From: Anaerolineaceae bacterium
GTDB lineage: Bacteria; Chloroflexota; Anaerolineae; Anaerolineales; UBA11657
DNA length: 64,000 bases
Reading direction: 5' to 3'
Assembly: GCA_003569365.1 (NCBI GenBank)
Contig: BGOS01000023.1
Coordinates: 186,001 to 250,000 of the forward strand
A program made the position numbers and the translations under genes. The notes beneath the pieces were generated by a model. It did no database searches. It was not told the DNA's origin and worked only from the letters and a program-made list of their open reading frames with translations. Of this stretch, positions 36,144-44,587 are shown in pieces; position 1 is the first letter of the stretch; every line of letters starts with the position of its first letter.

Positions 36144-36974
36144 CTAACTGATGGTGGTGCCAGCGCCGTTTAGGGCTGCGCTAAGCGGCGCAGTGCTGCG
36201 CCCGTCGGCAATCGTTACACGCAAAACGCCGCCGGCAAGGGCTTCGCGTGCCGCAAGCAATTTGCGCTTCATGCGGCCGTGGGCGAGCGTGTCCTGGGCT
36301 TGCTGCAATTCTGCGGCGGGCAGCTGGTGTATGAGGGATTGCTCGTTGTGCACATCGCGCAGCAAGCCGGGAACATTGCTGAGCACAATCAGCGTGGGCG
36401 CACCGAGCGCGATGGCGAGTTGGGCAGCGGCGCGGTCGCCGTCAACATTGAGCGGCGTGCCATCATCTGAAATTGCAACCGGCGCGATCACCGGCAGGTG
36501 GCCGGCCTGCAGCAGGCATGTCACCAAGTCTGCGCGCACCTGCTTGATGCTGCCGGTGTGGTCGTCACGCAGGACCTTGCGCTTGCCGTTTGCGACCACC
36601 TGCAGCACCGCCTTGCGGTCGGCTAGCAGCAAGCCGCCATCTATTCCGCTGAGGCCGACGGCACTGATGCCAAGTGCGTTGAGGCGGGCACAGAGCTGGC
36701 GGTTAAGCAGCGCCGTGGCCATCAAGAAGATCTCAAGTGTGCGCGCATCTGTGTAGCGGCTGCTGTGCCCGCTGGCCGTGGTGACAAACTCGGCGGGGTG
36801 GCCAAGCTGTGCGCCGAGCTGCGTTGCCATGTCTGAGCCGCCGTGCACAAGCACCAGCGCTTGGCCCGTGCGCTGCAGCGCAGCCACATCGGCACAGATC
36901 TCAGAGCGTGCAACACCGGCAGCGCCGCCAATTTTTACGACCAGCAGTTGCTTGGTTGTGGCTGCGGGCTGCAT
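36144..36974 (-). CDS. lysZ: [LysW]-aminoadipate/glutamate kinase LysZ
   Basis: The 276 residues belong to the amino-acid kinase family related to ArgB, phosphorylating the side-chain carboxyl of LysW-bound aminoadipate or glutamate. Visible features are VVKIGGAAGVARSEICADVAAL, ALVLVHGGSDMATQLG, LLADRKAVLQV and VISDDGTPLNVDGDRAAAQLAIALGA. It begins 1 nt after the lysY stop, so the genes are tightly coupled. Confidence 0.94.
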   Translation of the reverse strand: MQPAATTKQLLVVKIGGAAGVARSEICADVAALQRTGQALVLVHGGSDMATQLGAQLGHPAEFVTTASGHSSRYTDARTLEIFLMATALLNRQLCARLNALGISAVGLSGIDGGLLLADRKAVLQVVANGKRKVLRDDHTGSIKQVRADLVTCLLQAGHLPVIAPVAISDDGTPLNVDGDRAAAQLAIALGAPTLIVLSNVPGLLRDVHNEQSLIHQLPAAELQQAQDTLAHGRMKRKLLAAREALAGGVLRVTIADGRSTAPLSAALNGAGTTIS

Positions 36975-36975
36975 G

Positions 36976-38010
36976 TTACACGGGATGCAGGCCGCGAAAA
37001 TCCAGCGCGGTTGTTTCGTCGAAGCCGCACATGATGTTCATGCATTGCACCGCGCTGCCGGCTGCACCCTTCATTAGGTTGTCCAGCGCGCACACGCTAA
37101 CCACGCGCCCGGTGCGCGCATCAAGGTCAAAGCTCACATCTGCAAAGTTTGTGCCCGCCAGCAGCTTTGGCTCCGGCCGCCGGTACAACCCGTGTGCCTC
37201 GCGCACAATGCGGATAAACGGTTCGGCTTGGTATGCGTTGCGATAAGCGCGCCACAGATCTTGCTCCGTGGTGCCGGGCGGGGTAAACGCGTGAACGGTT
37301 GCGAGTGCGCCGCGCACCAGCTCCACTGCAGTTAGCGACAGGTGCACATCCGTAAGGCTAAGCGCCTGCTGAATTTCCGCAGTGTGGCGGTGGCCGACGG
37401 GCGCGTAGCTGCGCACCACACCGCTGCGCACCGGATGATGGGTGGCTGCGGATTCTTGCGCGCCGCCTTCAGAGGAACCCGTCTTAACCTCGGCAACTAT
37501 TGGCCGGCCCGCAAGCAGCAGCCCGGCGCGCTGCAATGGAAGCAGCGCCAGGATGACGGCTGCCGCGTTGCAGCCGACGCCGCTGGCATGGCTGGCGCCG
37601 GTGAGCGCGGCGCGGTTTACTTCCGGCAGGCCGTACGCAAACTTGGATAGCCACTGCGGCGCAAGATGGGCTGCGCCGTACCATTGTGCGTATTCGTCAA
37701 CGGAGTTCAGTCGAAAGTCGGCTGAAAGGTCGATCACTGTTGGCGCAAGTTTGGTGTAGCGATCAATCTCGCGCATGGCTTCGCCGTGCGGCAACGCAAG
37801 GAATAGAACATCCGCGGGCGCAAGGCTGGCGGGTTCGCAGAAGTTGGGCAGGCTAAGGCCGCGCAGTTGCGGGTGTACGCGCTGCAGCGGGCGGCCGGCT
37901 TGCGATCGCGAGGTCACCTGAGCCAGCTCTACATGTGGGTGCTGCGTTAGCAGGCGCAGCAGTTCACCGGCTGTGTATCCCGATCCGCCTACGATTGATA
38001 CGCGTTTCAT
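36976..38010 (-). CDS. lysY: [LysW]-aminoadipyl/glutamyl phosphate reductase LysY
   Basis: The 344 residues are an ArgC-family NADPH-dependent reductase. The Rossmann motif is VGGSGYTAGELLRLL and the catalytic cysteine lies in HASGVGCNAAAVI. TGSSEGGAQESAATHHP and the C-terminal CALDNLMKGAAGSAVQCMNIM are family hallmarks. The start overlaps the lysX stop by 4 nt. It reduces the acyl phosphate made by LysZ to the semialdehyde used by LysJ. Confidence 0.95.
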   Translation of the reverse strand: MKRVSIVGGSGYTAGELLRLLTQHPHVELAQVTSRSQAGRPLQRVHPQLRGLSLPNFCEPASLAPADVLFLALPHGEAMREIDRYTKLAPTVIDLSADFRLNSVDEYAQWYGAAHLAPQWLSKFAYGLPEVNRAALTGASHASGVGCNAAAVILALLPLQRAGLLLAGRPIVAEVKTGSSEGGAQESAATHHPVRSGVVRSYAPVGHRHTAEIQQALSLTDVHLSLTAVELVRGALATVHAFTPPGTTEQDLWRAYRNAYQAEPFIRIVREAHGLYRRPEPKLLAGTNFADVSFDLDARTGRVVSVCALDNLMKGAAGSAVQCMNIMCGFDETTALDFRGLHPV

Positions 38011-38921
38011 TTGTGAGGGTTGCCGGCACGGGCGCCAGCGGCAAGTGGCACTGCGTTTCCAGTTCGGCAGGCACGCAGCGTAAAGTCCACAATCATCCCC
38101 GGCAGGTCCACACCGGTGAGCGGAACGGTGGAATGAAATTCCATTGTGTGGTTGATTTCATTAACAAGCAGGCCGCGCTCGGGATCCTCAAGCAAATCAA
38201 TCGCCAGTACTCCGCCGCCCACGGCTGCGGCTGCGCGCTGGCACAGGTCATGGATCTGCGGTGTCACCGGGCACACGCTGGCGCTGCCGCCACGGGCAGT
38301 GTTGGTGATCCAGTGGGTGGAGGTGCGGTAGATTGCCACCGGGGTCTCGGTGCCAATTACAAATGCGCGTATGTCGCGCCCCGGCTTGCGCACCAGCTCT
38401 TGCAGGTAGTAGATTTGATGCTGGTGCGTGCCCAGAGTTTCGCGGTGCTCGAACACGGCTTCGGCTGCATCGCGGTCGTTGATGCGGTTTACCAGGCGGC
38501 CCCAGGAGCCCAGCACCGGCTTGAGCACATATGGATAACCGAGCTCTTCGCCCGCTTGGAGCGCGGCTTCTGCACTAAAGCAGAGGCGCGTGCGTGGAGC
38601 GGGAACGCCCGCAGTTGCAAGCGCAGCACTTGTCGCGGCTTTGTCCGCGCAGGCTGCGCTGACGGCGTACGAGTTGACGGTGGGGATGCCCCAGGCATTC
38701 AGCTGCTGGGCGGCATACAAGCCGCGGCTGGTGCTGAGGCTGCGCACCAGAACCGCGTTGTAATTGTTCCATGCCCCCGGCTGGTCAACATCGAATTGAA
38801 CTTCGCCGTCAAGCAAGCGGTCATACTGGGTGCCGCACTTGTCCAGTGCTGCAAAGATCCACTTCTCTTCCACGCGCAGCCGGGAGTAAAGCACTGCCAG
38901 GCGCATATTTAGTGGCGGCAT
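38007..38921 (-). CDS. lysX: [LysW]-aminoadipate/glutamate ligase LysX (ATP-grasp)
   Basis: The 304 residues form an ATP-grasp ligase of the RimK/LysX family that joins the substrate amino group to the C-terminal Glu of LysW. ATP-site features are YPYVLKPVLGSWGRLV and YYLQELVRKPGRDIRAFVIG. The substrate-side motif reads NTARGG, and NEINHTMEFHST is the metal-binding end. Whether it prefers aminoadipate (lysine) or glutamate (arginine) cannot be told safely; no other arginine or aminoadipate genes are in the window. ATGs at 38921 and 38906 are both possible. Confidence 0.94.
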   Translation of the reverse strand: MPPLNMRLAVLYSRLRVEEKWIFAALDKCGTQYDRLLDGEVQFDVDQPGAWNNYNAVLVRSLSTSRGLYAAQQLNAWGIPTVNSYAVSAACADKAATSAALATAGVPAPRTRLCFSAEAALQAGEELGYPYVLKPVLGSWGRLVNRINDRDAAEAVFEHRETLGTHQHQIYYLQELVRKPGRDIRAFVIGTETPVAIYRTSTHWITNTARGGSASVCPVTPQIHDLCQRAAAAVGGGVLAIDLLEDPERGLLVNEINHTMEFHSTVPLTGVDLPGMIVDFTLRACRTGNAVPLAAGARAGNPHK

Positions 38922-38997
38922 AAATTATTTGGATTGAACTGCGGCGTTGGCAATGTTGAGCTGCGCGCCAACCCAAGGCAGCGGGTGCAGTGCCGGG

Positions 38998-39183
38998 TCA
39001 TTCGCCCCAATCCTCTGCTTCCACAGGTGCCAGCTCAAGCTGCAAGGGTTGCAAGCTGCGCAGTTCAAGCTCAGCGCCACAATCCCCGCAAACAATAATC
39101 TCGCCCAACTCTGCCTGTTGCAGCGGAATGGCTCCGATGCACTCGGGGCATTCGGTGGTGGTGGTAACGGTGTTGTTAGTCAT
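38998..39183 (-). CDS. lysW: Amino-group carrier protein LysW
   Basis: This 61-residue acidic carrier shields the amino group of aminoadipate or glutamate during synthesis. It has an N-terminal zinc ribbon (CPEC at 12-15 and CGDC about 20 residues later) and ends in the diagnostic EDWGE tail, whose last Glu forms the isopeptide link. AAGGAG lies 11 nt before the ATG. It is the first gene of the lysWXYZJK operon and follows an attenuator-like leader. Confidence 0.97.
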   Translation of the reverse strand: MTNNTVTTTTECPECIGAIPLQQAELGEIIVCGDCGAELELRSLQPLQLELAPVEAEDWGE

Positions 39184-39211
39184 GCGGTCTCTGTCTCCTT
39201 GACTTGGAAAT

Positions 39212-39237
39212 AAAAAAGCCCCGGATTTACCGGGGCC
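39212..39237 (-). terminator. Intrinsic terminator in the lysW leader (putative attenuator)
   Basis: Reverse strand GCCCCGG-TAAAT-CCGGGGC followed by TTTTTTA lies only about 29 nt upstream of the lysW ATG, between the promoter at 39394-39422 and the gene. A terminator placed there must be conditional or lysW would not be expressed. The upstream GGGGCT (39309-39314) can pair with the GGCCCC of its 5' arm as an anti-terminator. Confidence 0.75.
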
Positions 39238-39274
39238 AGTGTTTGGCTTTGCTTTTTGTTTAGTGGTTACCTGT

Positions 39275-39385
39275 TCAAACCGTGTGCTTTGCTAAACGAA
39301 AACAAACCAGCCCCATCATTATGGAGTTGGTCTTCTTGCTCTGCTTTGCGGCGCCGCAGCAGGGTGGGGTGCAGATGTATTTCAT
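39275..39385 (-). CDS. Putative lysine-containing leader peptide of the lys operon
   Basis: This 36-codon ORF in the lysW leader begins at the predicted transcription start (MKYICTPPCCGAAKQSKK...). It has five Lys codons, including the KQSKK cluster at residues 14-18. Codons for the anti-terminator GGGGCT lie about 18 nt past the KK pair, and the stop lies before the terminator. In a classical attenuation model, stalling at Lys would leave GGGGCT free to open the terminator. It may instead be a chance ORF. Confidence 0.4.
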   Translation of the reverse strand: MKYICTPPCCGAAKQSKKTNSIMMGLVCFRLAKHTV

Positions 39386-39393
39386 ACAACCGA

Positions 39394-39422
39394 AGAATAG
39401 CAGCAGGCGCCAGAAAATGCAA
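39394..39422 (-). promoter_or_regulatory. Predicted promoter of the lysWXYZJK operon
   Basis: Reverse strand TTGCAT (39422-39417), a 17-nt spacer and TATTCT (39399-39394). The -10 is 5/6 and the -35 only 3/6. The start would fall at 39385-39387, coinciding with the ATG of the leader ORF. Confidence 0.5.
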
Positions 39423-39489
39423 GCAGCAAAATCGCGGATAAATTCCAGGTTGACGGTAGGCGGCAGTGAACCGTGGAAACGGTCGGAGC

Positions 39490-39495
39490 TATACT
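39490..39495 (+). promoter_or_regulatory. -10 box of the 75-aa membrane protein gene
   Basis: TATACT lies 14 nt before the ATG at 39510, with GGAAG in between as a possible ribosome-binding site. It is divergent from the lys operon promoter about 70 nt away. No good -35 is visible. Confidence 0.45.
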
Positions 39496-39509
39496 AGGCG
39501 CGGAAGCAG

Positions 39510-39737
39510 ATGACATTGACTGATCAACCAGCTGTGCGCAAGACGGGGCCGGGCCGGAGTGGACGCCCATTATTCCGCAGCCGCCGCGAATTCTTGACCT
39601 TGATTGCGATAATTGCTGCTCTTGGGTTCCTTTACGTGTGGCAGGTGCTGCAGCCGCCGCCGAAGCCAATCTACGAATGCGACGTGCAAGGTGCTAACGA
39701 TCCCAAGAATGTTGAGCTGTGCAAGTATGCCCAGTGA
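39510..39737 (+). CDS. Small single-pass membrane protein
   Basis: The product is 75 residues. A basic N-terminus (RKTGPGRSGRPLFRSRREF) is followed by one helix (LTLIAIIAALGFLYVWQVL) and a short outer tail with two cysteines (YECDVQGANDPKNVELCKYAQ). The positive-inside rule puts the Cys tail outside, where they could form a disulfide. The family is not recognised. It is divergent from lysW. Confidence 0.6.
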   Translation: MTLTDQPAVRKTGPGRSGRPLFRSRREFLTLIAIIAALGFLYVWQVLQPPPKPIYECDVQGANDPKNVELCKYAQ

Positions 39738-40585
39738 CTTGGGCTTCTAGCGCCACGGTCTGAGTTCCCGAACCGTAGGGCTTGATTGGGTGGTGGGAGT
39801 CCAGGTGATCAGCGGGGCAGGCTGGTAAACCTATGTACGGTCAATAGCCACGTTTCTGCCGGACGAATCCTGCCCAGTAATCTCGAAACTTGCAGCCTAG
39901 AGCGAGCATTAGAGCTCTACGGATTTTAAGTGGGGCTTTCAATCGATACGGGCAACTCCCATCAATTGCGTGCAAAATATGTGGTAGAGAATTTGTGCGG
40001 AGCAGTATTCTGGACCTTTGCGTTGCCACAGAGTTTTGCTGGCTTGCAGTTTCGCTAATGCGGCGCCAGTCGCCACATCGAGGCGCAAACTTGTGGGCGG
40101 GCACCGCTGCGCGCCCGGGTGCGGCGGCCACTTTACTTTGTATTTTCTGACGGCCAAGAGGAATTTGGCGCGCTGGTTTCGGTGATTTCTGGCCAGTGGC
40201 GTCACTGTAGGCAATCGGCTAAAGGCGGGTTTGCGACTGGTCCCGCGGGCGACAGAATGCTGAAAGAGTGGCGCACTGCTGATGCAGTCTCGCGTGAATA
40301 GCGCGCAATTGGAGTTGGGATGTTTCGGGTTGAGGCGGTCGTTGGACTAGGGTGCCATTTAGCTTCTGGGTGGCAGCAAGCTTCCCAAGCAGATTCAACC
40401 GAAAATTTATAAACAGCACCGTCTTTGCATGATATCTTCACCGGTTCTACACACTTTACATCTATCCTACGCTTATAAATCAGCCTGCTAGCGCAGGTAC
40501 TTTTTAGGGCCTTGTACAAACTGTTGGCAGAGGTTGCACAGGGCGATAAACTTGCGCATTAACCGAAAAATTGAGGAACTATCAG
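39738..40585. other. 850-nt gap with no convincing gene
   Basis: Open frames here (for example 39841-40131 minus and 40202-40519 minus) have no ribosome-binding site and no family resemblance. The part from about 40380 to 40580 is visibly less GC-rich than the neighbours and should hold the promoter of the efflux operon. No tRNA or recognisable riboswitch is seen. Confidence 0.5.
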
Positions 40586-42367
40586 ATGACTATTGCAGAA
40601 GCTTCGCGGGTTAGGACCAAACAAATTGTGCCAAAGTGGCTGATTGTATTTGGTGTGGTCTCAATTGTGTCGATGGCGGTATACGGCGTGGCCCGCGTAT
40701 TTGTTCCCATCTTGCAATCGCGTGGCGTGCTGCCGGGTGCACCGCCGGTGGTGGTGACGGCTCCAGTTGAAGCGATTGATGCGGTGCGCACCGTTGAAGC
40801 TTCGGGAGCGCTAGAGGCGGCCCAGCAAGTTGATTTGTTTTGGAAGACAACCGGCACGGTGCAAGCAGTGCTGGTGAAGGTCGGTGACTCGGTGGTCGCC
40901 GGGCAGGAATTAATGCTGTTGGATCCGCTGACCGCACCGCAGTCGCTGCTAGCGGCGAAGGCGGAGCTGATCAGCGCGCAGACGACTCAGGATGCGCTGC
41001 TGAACCCAACCGCGATGCAGATTGCCAAGGCGAAGCAGGCGTTGGCCGCGGCACTCGAGAACTTGCGCACCATGGAGCGCCGCAGTAAATCTGTTGCAAA
41101 ACCAAATGTGTCCTATTACGAGAAAGCGCTGCGCGATGCGGACTTCGCATTACTCAAAGCGCAGCAGAACACGGAAGCGGTGGACCTCTCCACTAGTGGC
41201 AGCGCTAAGAATTCAGTGGACGCTGCCGTTGATAACGAGAAGAAGGCGCAGGAGCGCCTGATTGCGGTGCAGAAAGGATTGGGCGGCTGCGGCTACACCC
41301 CCAACCCCGCCTTCAAGCGTTTGAACACCGTGACGGTTGGCGGCCGAACCTATAGCGTGAACGGCGATCTATCGCTTAGCTTGGTGACGGATGCTGAATC
41401 CCTGCGGGATCCGGATGCGAAGTGCGACCCGGCCCGCAGAGTGACAGTGGACGGAGTGGCGCAGACCGAGCAAGAAGCTCTCGACTCTTACAATGGTGCG
41501 CGCGACCGCACGCGTCAGGCGCAGATTGCATACAGCCAGTCCGGCATGACCAACACAATGGCATTGGACAAAGCGCAGGAGGCTCGGGATGATGCTGCAC
41601 GCTATCTGAAAATTGCGCAGGAAGATCCCAACCAACTGGATATGCAAGTGGCTGAGGCCAACTTGCTCGAGGCACAGGCGCGGGTAGGCGATGCCGAGGA
41701 AAAACTTGGTGAGCTGGTGAACGGTGCGCCCCAATCCGATTTGGATGCAGCAGACGCGCGCGTACTGGCAGCACAGGCAACGCTGAATGGTTTGGCGGTG
41801 CGGGCGCCATTTGCGGGTACGGTGCTGGCGTTGAACTATATGGCCGGCGACACGGCTGGCCCTGCCACGGCTGCGGTGCGGCTGGCGGATTTGAGCTCGC
41901 TGCACATTGAGGTCTTTGTTGACGAGACTGAGGTGACGCGGGTGAAAGCCGGGCAGCCGGTTGTGATAAGTTTTGATGCGTTGCCGGATTCGAAAGCGGT
42001 GGGCAAAGTGATGGAAATTGCGCGCTTTGGGACCACGGTGCAGGGGCTGGTGCGTTACAGCACGCTTGTGAAGCTCCAAGACGCAATGCAGGCTTTGGCG
42101 CTGGGCATGACCGGCAACGTCAAGATTGAAACCGAAGTACTCAAGGGCGCGCTGGCTGTCCCGGTTGACTCAGTAAAATTTGATGCGGAAGGTGAGTACG
42201 TGATGCTCAAGACAGCGGGTGGTGGCGAGGACAAGCGGGTTGCGATCAAGACCGGGCTGCTGCAGGGCGACCAGATTTTGGTGACTGGTGACCTTAAGGC
42301 CGGTGACACCGTGATAGTGTACGATGCCAAACCGACCGAGAGCGGGAGCCCGTTCGGCGGCCGGTAG
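40586..42367 (+). CDS. MacA-type membrane-fusion/adaptor protein with insertion
   Basis: This is a 593-residue HlyD/RND-type adaptor partner of an ABC exporter. GAGGA lies 9 nt before the ATG at 40586. One N-terminal membrane helix (WLIVFGVVSIVSMAVYGVARVF) is followed by a lipoyl-like half (VEASGALEAAQQVDLFWKTTGTVQAVLVKVGDSVVAGQEL), a long alpha-hairpin, the second half (VRAPFAGTVLALNYMAGDT) and beta-barrel/MP domains. Residues about 229-300 (GCGYTPNPAF ... DAKCDPARR) form an inserted non-helical module with two Cys in the coiled-coil hairpin. It is the first gene of a macAB-like operon. Confidence 0.88.
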   Translation: MTIAEASRVRTKQIVPKWLIVFGVVSIVSMAVYGVARVFVPILQSRGVLPGAPPVVVTAPVEAIDAVRTVEASGALEAAQQVDLFWKTTGTVQAVLVKVGDSVVAGQELMLLDPLTAPQSLLAAKAELISAQTTQDALLNPTAMQIAKAKQALAAALENLRTMERRSKSVAKPNVSYYEKALRDADFALLKAQQNTEAVDLSTSGSAKNSVDAAVDNEKKAQERLIAVQKGLGGCGYTPNPAFKRLNTVTVGGRTYSVNGDLSLSLVTDAESLRDPDAKCDPARRVTVDGVAQTEQEALDSYNGARDRTRQAQIAYSQSGMTNTMALDKAQEARDDAARYLKIAQEDPNQLDMQVAEANLLEAQARVGDAEEKLGELVNGAPQSDLDAADARVLAAQATLNGLAVRAPFAGTVLALNYMAGDTAGPATAAVRLADLSSLHIEVFVDETEVTRVKAGQPVVISFDALPDSKAVGKVMEIARFGTTVQGLVRYSTLVKLQDAMQALALGMTGNVKIETEVLKGALAVPVDSVKFDAEGEYVMLKTAGGGEDKRVAIKTGLLQGDQILVTGDLKAGDTVIVYDAKPTESGSPFGGR

Positions 42368-42380
42368 GGAGATTAAGCAA

Positions 42381-43154
42381 GTGATAACCACAACCGAATA
42401 TGCGCCGGCTGCGGCGGTGCCGGTAACCACCGCGCACACAAATGGCAGTCACGGCGCAAGCTCAGTGCCCGCGCGCGTGGTGATGCGCATTGAAGACGTG
42501 CGCAAGAACTACCAGATGGGAGAAACCGTTGTGCGCGCATTGGACGGTGTGAGCATGAGCGTGCGCAGCGGCGAGCTGCTGTCGATTATGGGGCCGTCTG
42601 GCTCGGGCAAGAGCACACTGATGGCGATCATCGGCTGCCTCGACTCGCCGACCACAGGCCGGTACTGGCTGGATGGCGATTATGTAGAGAACATGAACGA
42701 GAACCAGCTGGCAGCGATGCGCGGGCGAAAGCTGGGCTTCGTTTTTCAGCAGTTCAATCTATTGTCGCGAACCCCGGCGCTGGAGAACGTAATGCTGCCG
42801 CTCACTTACGCCGGTGTGCGGGGCAAGGAAAAGAAAGACCGGGCGATGCACGCGCTGGAGCTGGTAGGCCTTGCAGACCGTTCGCACCACCGCCCGAATG
42901 AGCTTTCCGGCGGGCAGCAGCAGCGGGTGGCAATTGCGCGCGCGCTGGTGAATGACCCCGCGATCCTGCTGGCCGACGAGCCCACTGGCGCGCTTGACAG
43001 CCGCACGGGCAAGGAAATTATGGAGCTGTTTCTGAACCTGCACCAAACGCGCGGGTTGACGCTGTGCCTGGTTACGCATGATCCCAAAGTGGGTGCGCTT
43101 ACACCGCGTGTGGTGCGCCTGGTGGACGGCTTGATTGTGGAGGACGGCGCATGA
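42381..43154 (+). CDS. MacB-type ABC exporter ATP-binding protein
   Basis: The product is 257 residues from the GTG at 42381 (GGGAG 9 nt upstream). The Walker A reads MGPSGSGKSTLMAIIGCLD, the Q-loop FVFQQFNLLSRTPALENV, the signature LSGGQQQRVAIARAL, the Walker B ILLADEPTGALD and the H-loop VTHDPKV. It is of the LolD/MacB group that pairs with FtsX-like permeases. The first 30 residues are a low-complexity Thr/Ala stretch. Its stop overlaps the permease start (ATGA). Confidence 0.93.
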   Translation: MITTTEYAPAAAVPVTTAHTNGSHGASSVPARVVMRIEDVRKNYQMGETVVRALDGVSMSVRSGELLSIMGPSGSGKSTLMAIIGCLDSPTTGRYWLDGDYVENMNENQLAAMRGRKLGFVFQQFNLLSRTPALENVMLPLTYAGVRGKEKKDRAMHALELVGLADRSHHRPNELSGGQQQRVAIARALVNDPAILLADEPTGALDSRTGKEIMELFLNLHQTRGLTLCLVTHDPKVGALTPRVVRLVDGLIVEDGA

Positions 43155-44380
43155 ACCTGCAAGATAACATTCAAGTGGCGCTGCGCGCGCTGGCAGCAAA
43201 CAAGCTGCGCTCGGCACTTACCATGTTGGGCATAATCATTGGTGTGGCGTCTGTGGTTGCGCTGATTGCGCTTGGCAACGGTGCCACCGCTGCGATCACC
43301 GCGCAAATTGAGGGCATCGGCACCAATCTGGTGACGGTGTTTCCCGGCCGCTTTGATAAGGGCGGCCCGCAGGGCCGTTTGCAGACGGTGTTGTTTTACG
43401 ACGACTACCTGGCCATCGCAAATGTTAGTGGCGTGCGCTCAATGACGCCCATTTTCCAAAGCCTGACAACATTTAACTATGAAGCTGAGACAAGCGCAGT
43501 GCAGCTTGAGGCGGCGCTGCCATCGTATGAAATTGTGCGCAACGCGGAGCTGGACCGCGGGCGCTTCTTCAACGCCAGTGACAATGCCGGCCGATCGCGG
43601 GTGGTTGTGATTGGATACAAACTCTCGACTGATTTGTTTGGAGCCATCGATCCGATGGGGCGCAGCCTCAAAATTGACGGCGTGATGTTTGAAGTTATTG
43701 GTGTGCTCAAAAAGAAGGGCGGCGGCGGATTTGGCGGCGGCGGCGATGACGGCGCAATTATTCCGCTCGAGACTGCCTACACGCGGCTTTTCGGTGGCAA
43801 GGCCGTTTCGCAAGGGCGGCGCGTAGTGTCATCGGTATCATTCGCGGCTGCAACGGCTGATGAAGTGGAGCCGCTGATCGTGCGCCTCGAGCGGATCATG
43901 CGCCGGCAGCACGGCTTGTCGCTGACTGACAAAATGGATTTCACCGTCTTCAGCCAGAACGCATTCTTGGACGCGTTCACCATCATCACCGCCACGCTGA
44001 GCGCCTTCCTTGGCGCCATTGCCGGCATCTCGCTGCTGGTGGGCGGCATCGGCATCATGAACATCATGCTTGTGTCCGTCACCGAGCGCACCAAAGAGAT
44101 TGGTTTGCGCAAGGCGGTGGGGGCGCGGCCGCGCACAATTCTGATTCAATTTTTAATTGAAACGGTGGTGTTGTGCATGGTTGGTGGCCTCGTGGGGGTT
44201 GGCTTGGGTTGGGGAGTGGCTGCCGGAGTGCGGGCTTTAGACCTGGTGAAGGCTGAAGTGACGCCTGGGTCAGTGGCGCTCGCGTTCAGCTTCGCTGCGT
44301 TCGTAGGTTTGTTCTTTGGAATTTACCCGGCGAGCCGGGCGGCGCGCTTGAGCCCGATCGAGGCGTTGCGCTTCGAGTAA
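43151..44380 (+). CDS. MacB-type ABC exporter permease (FtsX fold)
   Basis: The product is 409 residues. The N-terminal cytoplasmic/first helix (IQVALRALAANKLRSALTMLGIIIGVASVVALIALGNG) is followed by a large extracytoplasmic MacB-PCD domain about 45-285 and three C-terminal helices (FLGAIAGISLLVGGIGIMNIMLVSVTERTKEIGLRKAVGA, and so on) that are hallmarks of MacB permeases. A Gly-rich loop (KKKGGGGFGGGGDDG) near residue 190 is unusual. It works with the adaptor and ATPase above, probably exporting peptides, antibiotics or lipids. Confidence 0.94.
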   Translation: MNLQDNIQVALRALAANKLRSALTMLGIIIGVASVVALIALGNGATAAITAQIEGIGTNLVTVFPGRFDKGGPQGRLQTVLFYDDYLAIANVSGVRSMTPIFQSLTTFNYEAETSAVQLEAALPSYEIVRNAELDRGRFFNASDNAGRSRVVVIGYKLSTDLFGAIDPMGRSLKIDGVMFEVIGVLKKKGGGGFGGGGDDGAIIPLETAYTRLFGGKAVSQGRRVVSSVSFAAATADEVEPLIVRLERIMRRQHGLSLTDKMDFTVFSQNAFLDAFTIITATLSAFLGAIAGISLLVGGIGIMNIMLVSVTERTKEIGLRKAVGARPRTILIQFLIETVVLCMVGGLVGVGLGWGVAAGVRALDLVKAEVTPGSVALAFSFAAFVGLFFGIYPASRAARLSPIEALRFE

Positions 44381-44406
44381 TCTGCTGCGGTTGTATCGAT
44401 TGCTTT

Positions 44407-44438
44407 ACAGCCCGCCATCACGGCGGGCTGTTTTATTT
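44407..44438 (+). terminator. Rho-independent terminator of the efflux operon
   Basis: ACAGCCCGCC-ATCAC-GGCGGGCTGT followed by TTTATTT, 27 nt after the permease stop; the stem is perfect. Confidence 0.9.
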
Positions 44439-44539
44439 ACTTCGCAGTGTAATTGACGGTTGTTGAGGTTGTAAGCTAATCGCGATGCGAGCGCCTGTGG
44501 TTCTAGTTGTTCAATGACCGCATGCTAAAATGGCGGAAC

Positions 44540-44587
44540 ATGGGCAACATATTCTTGCTTTACAACAGTGCGGTACCGGCACGGTGA
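44540..44587 (+). CDS. Possible 15-codon upstream ORF coupled to folD
   Basis: ATG at 44540 opens [15 protein letters not shown] and stops at TGA 44585-44587, overlapping the folD GTG (GTGA). A TAAAAT box ends 8 nt before the ATG, so the RNA may start almost at this ATG. It could bring ribosomes to folD, which lacks a Shine-Dalgarno sequence, by termination-reinitiation. This is speculative. Confidence 0.3.
   Translation: MGNIFLLYNSAVPAR

Noticed and set aside
39184-39420. Lysine riboswitch or T-box before lysW
   Set aside because: No T-box AGGGTGGNACCGCG and no L-box motifs seen; attenuator with a short ORF fits better.
40202-40519. Minus-strand 105-codon frame in the 39738-40585 gap
   Set aside because: No ribosome-binding site, no family resemblance, and it lies where the efflux promoter should be.
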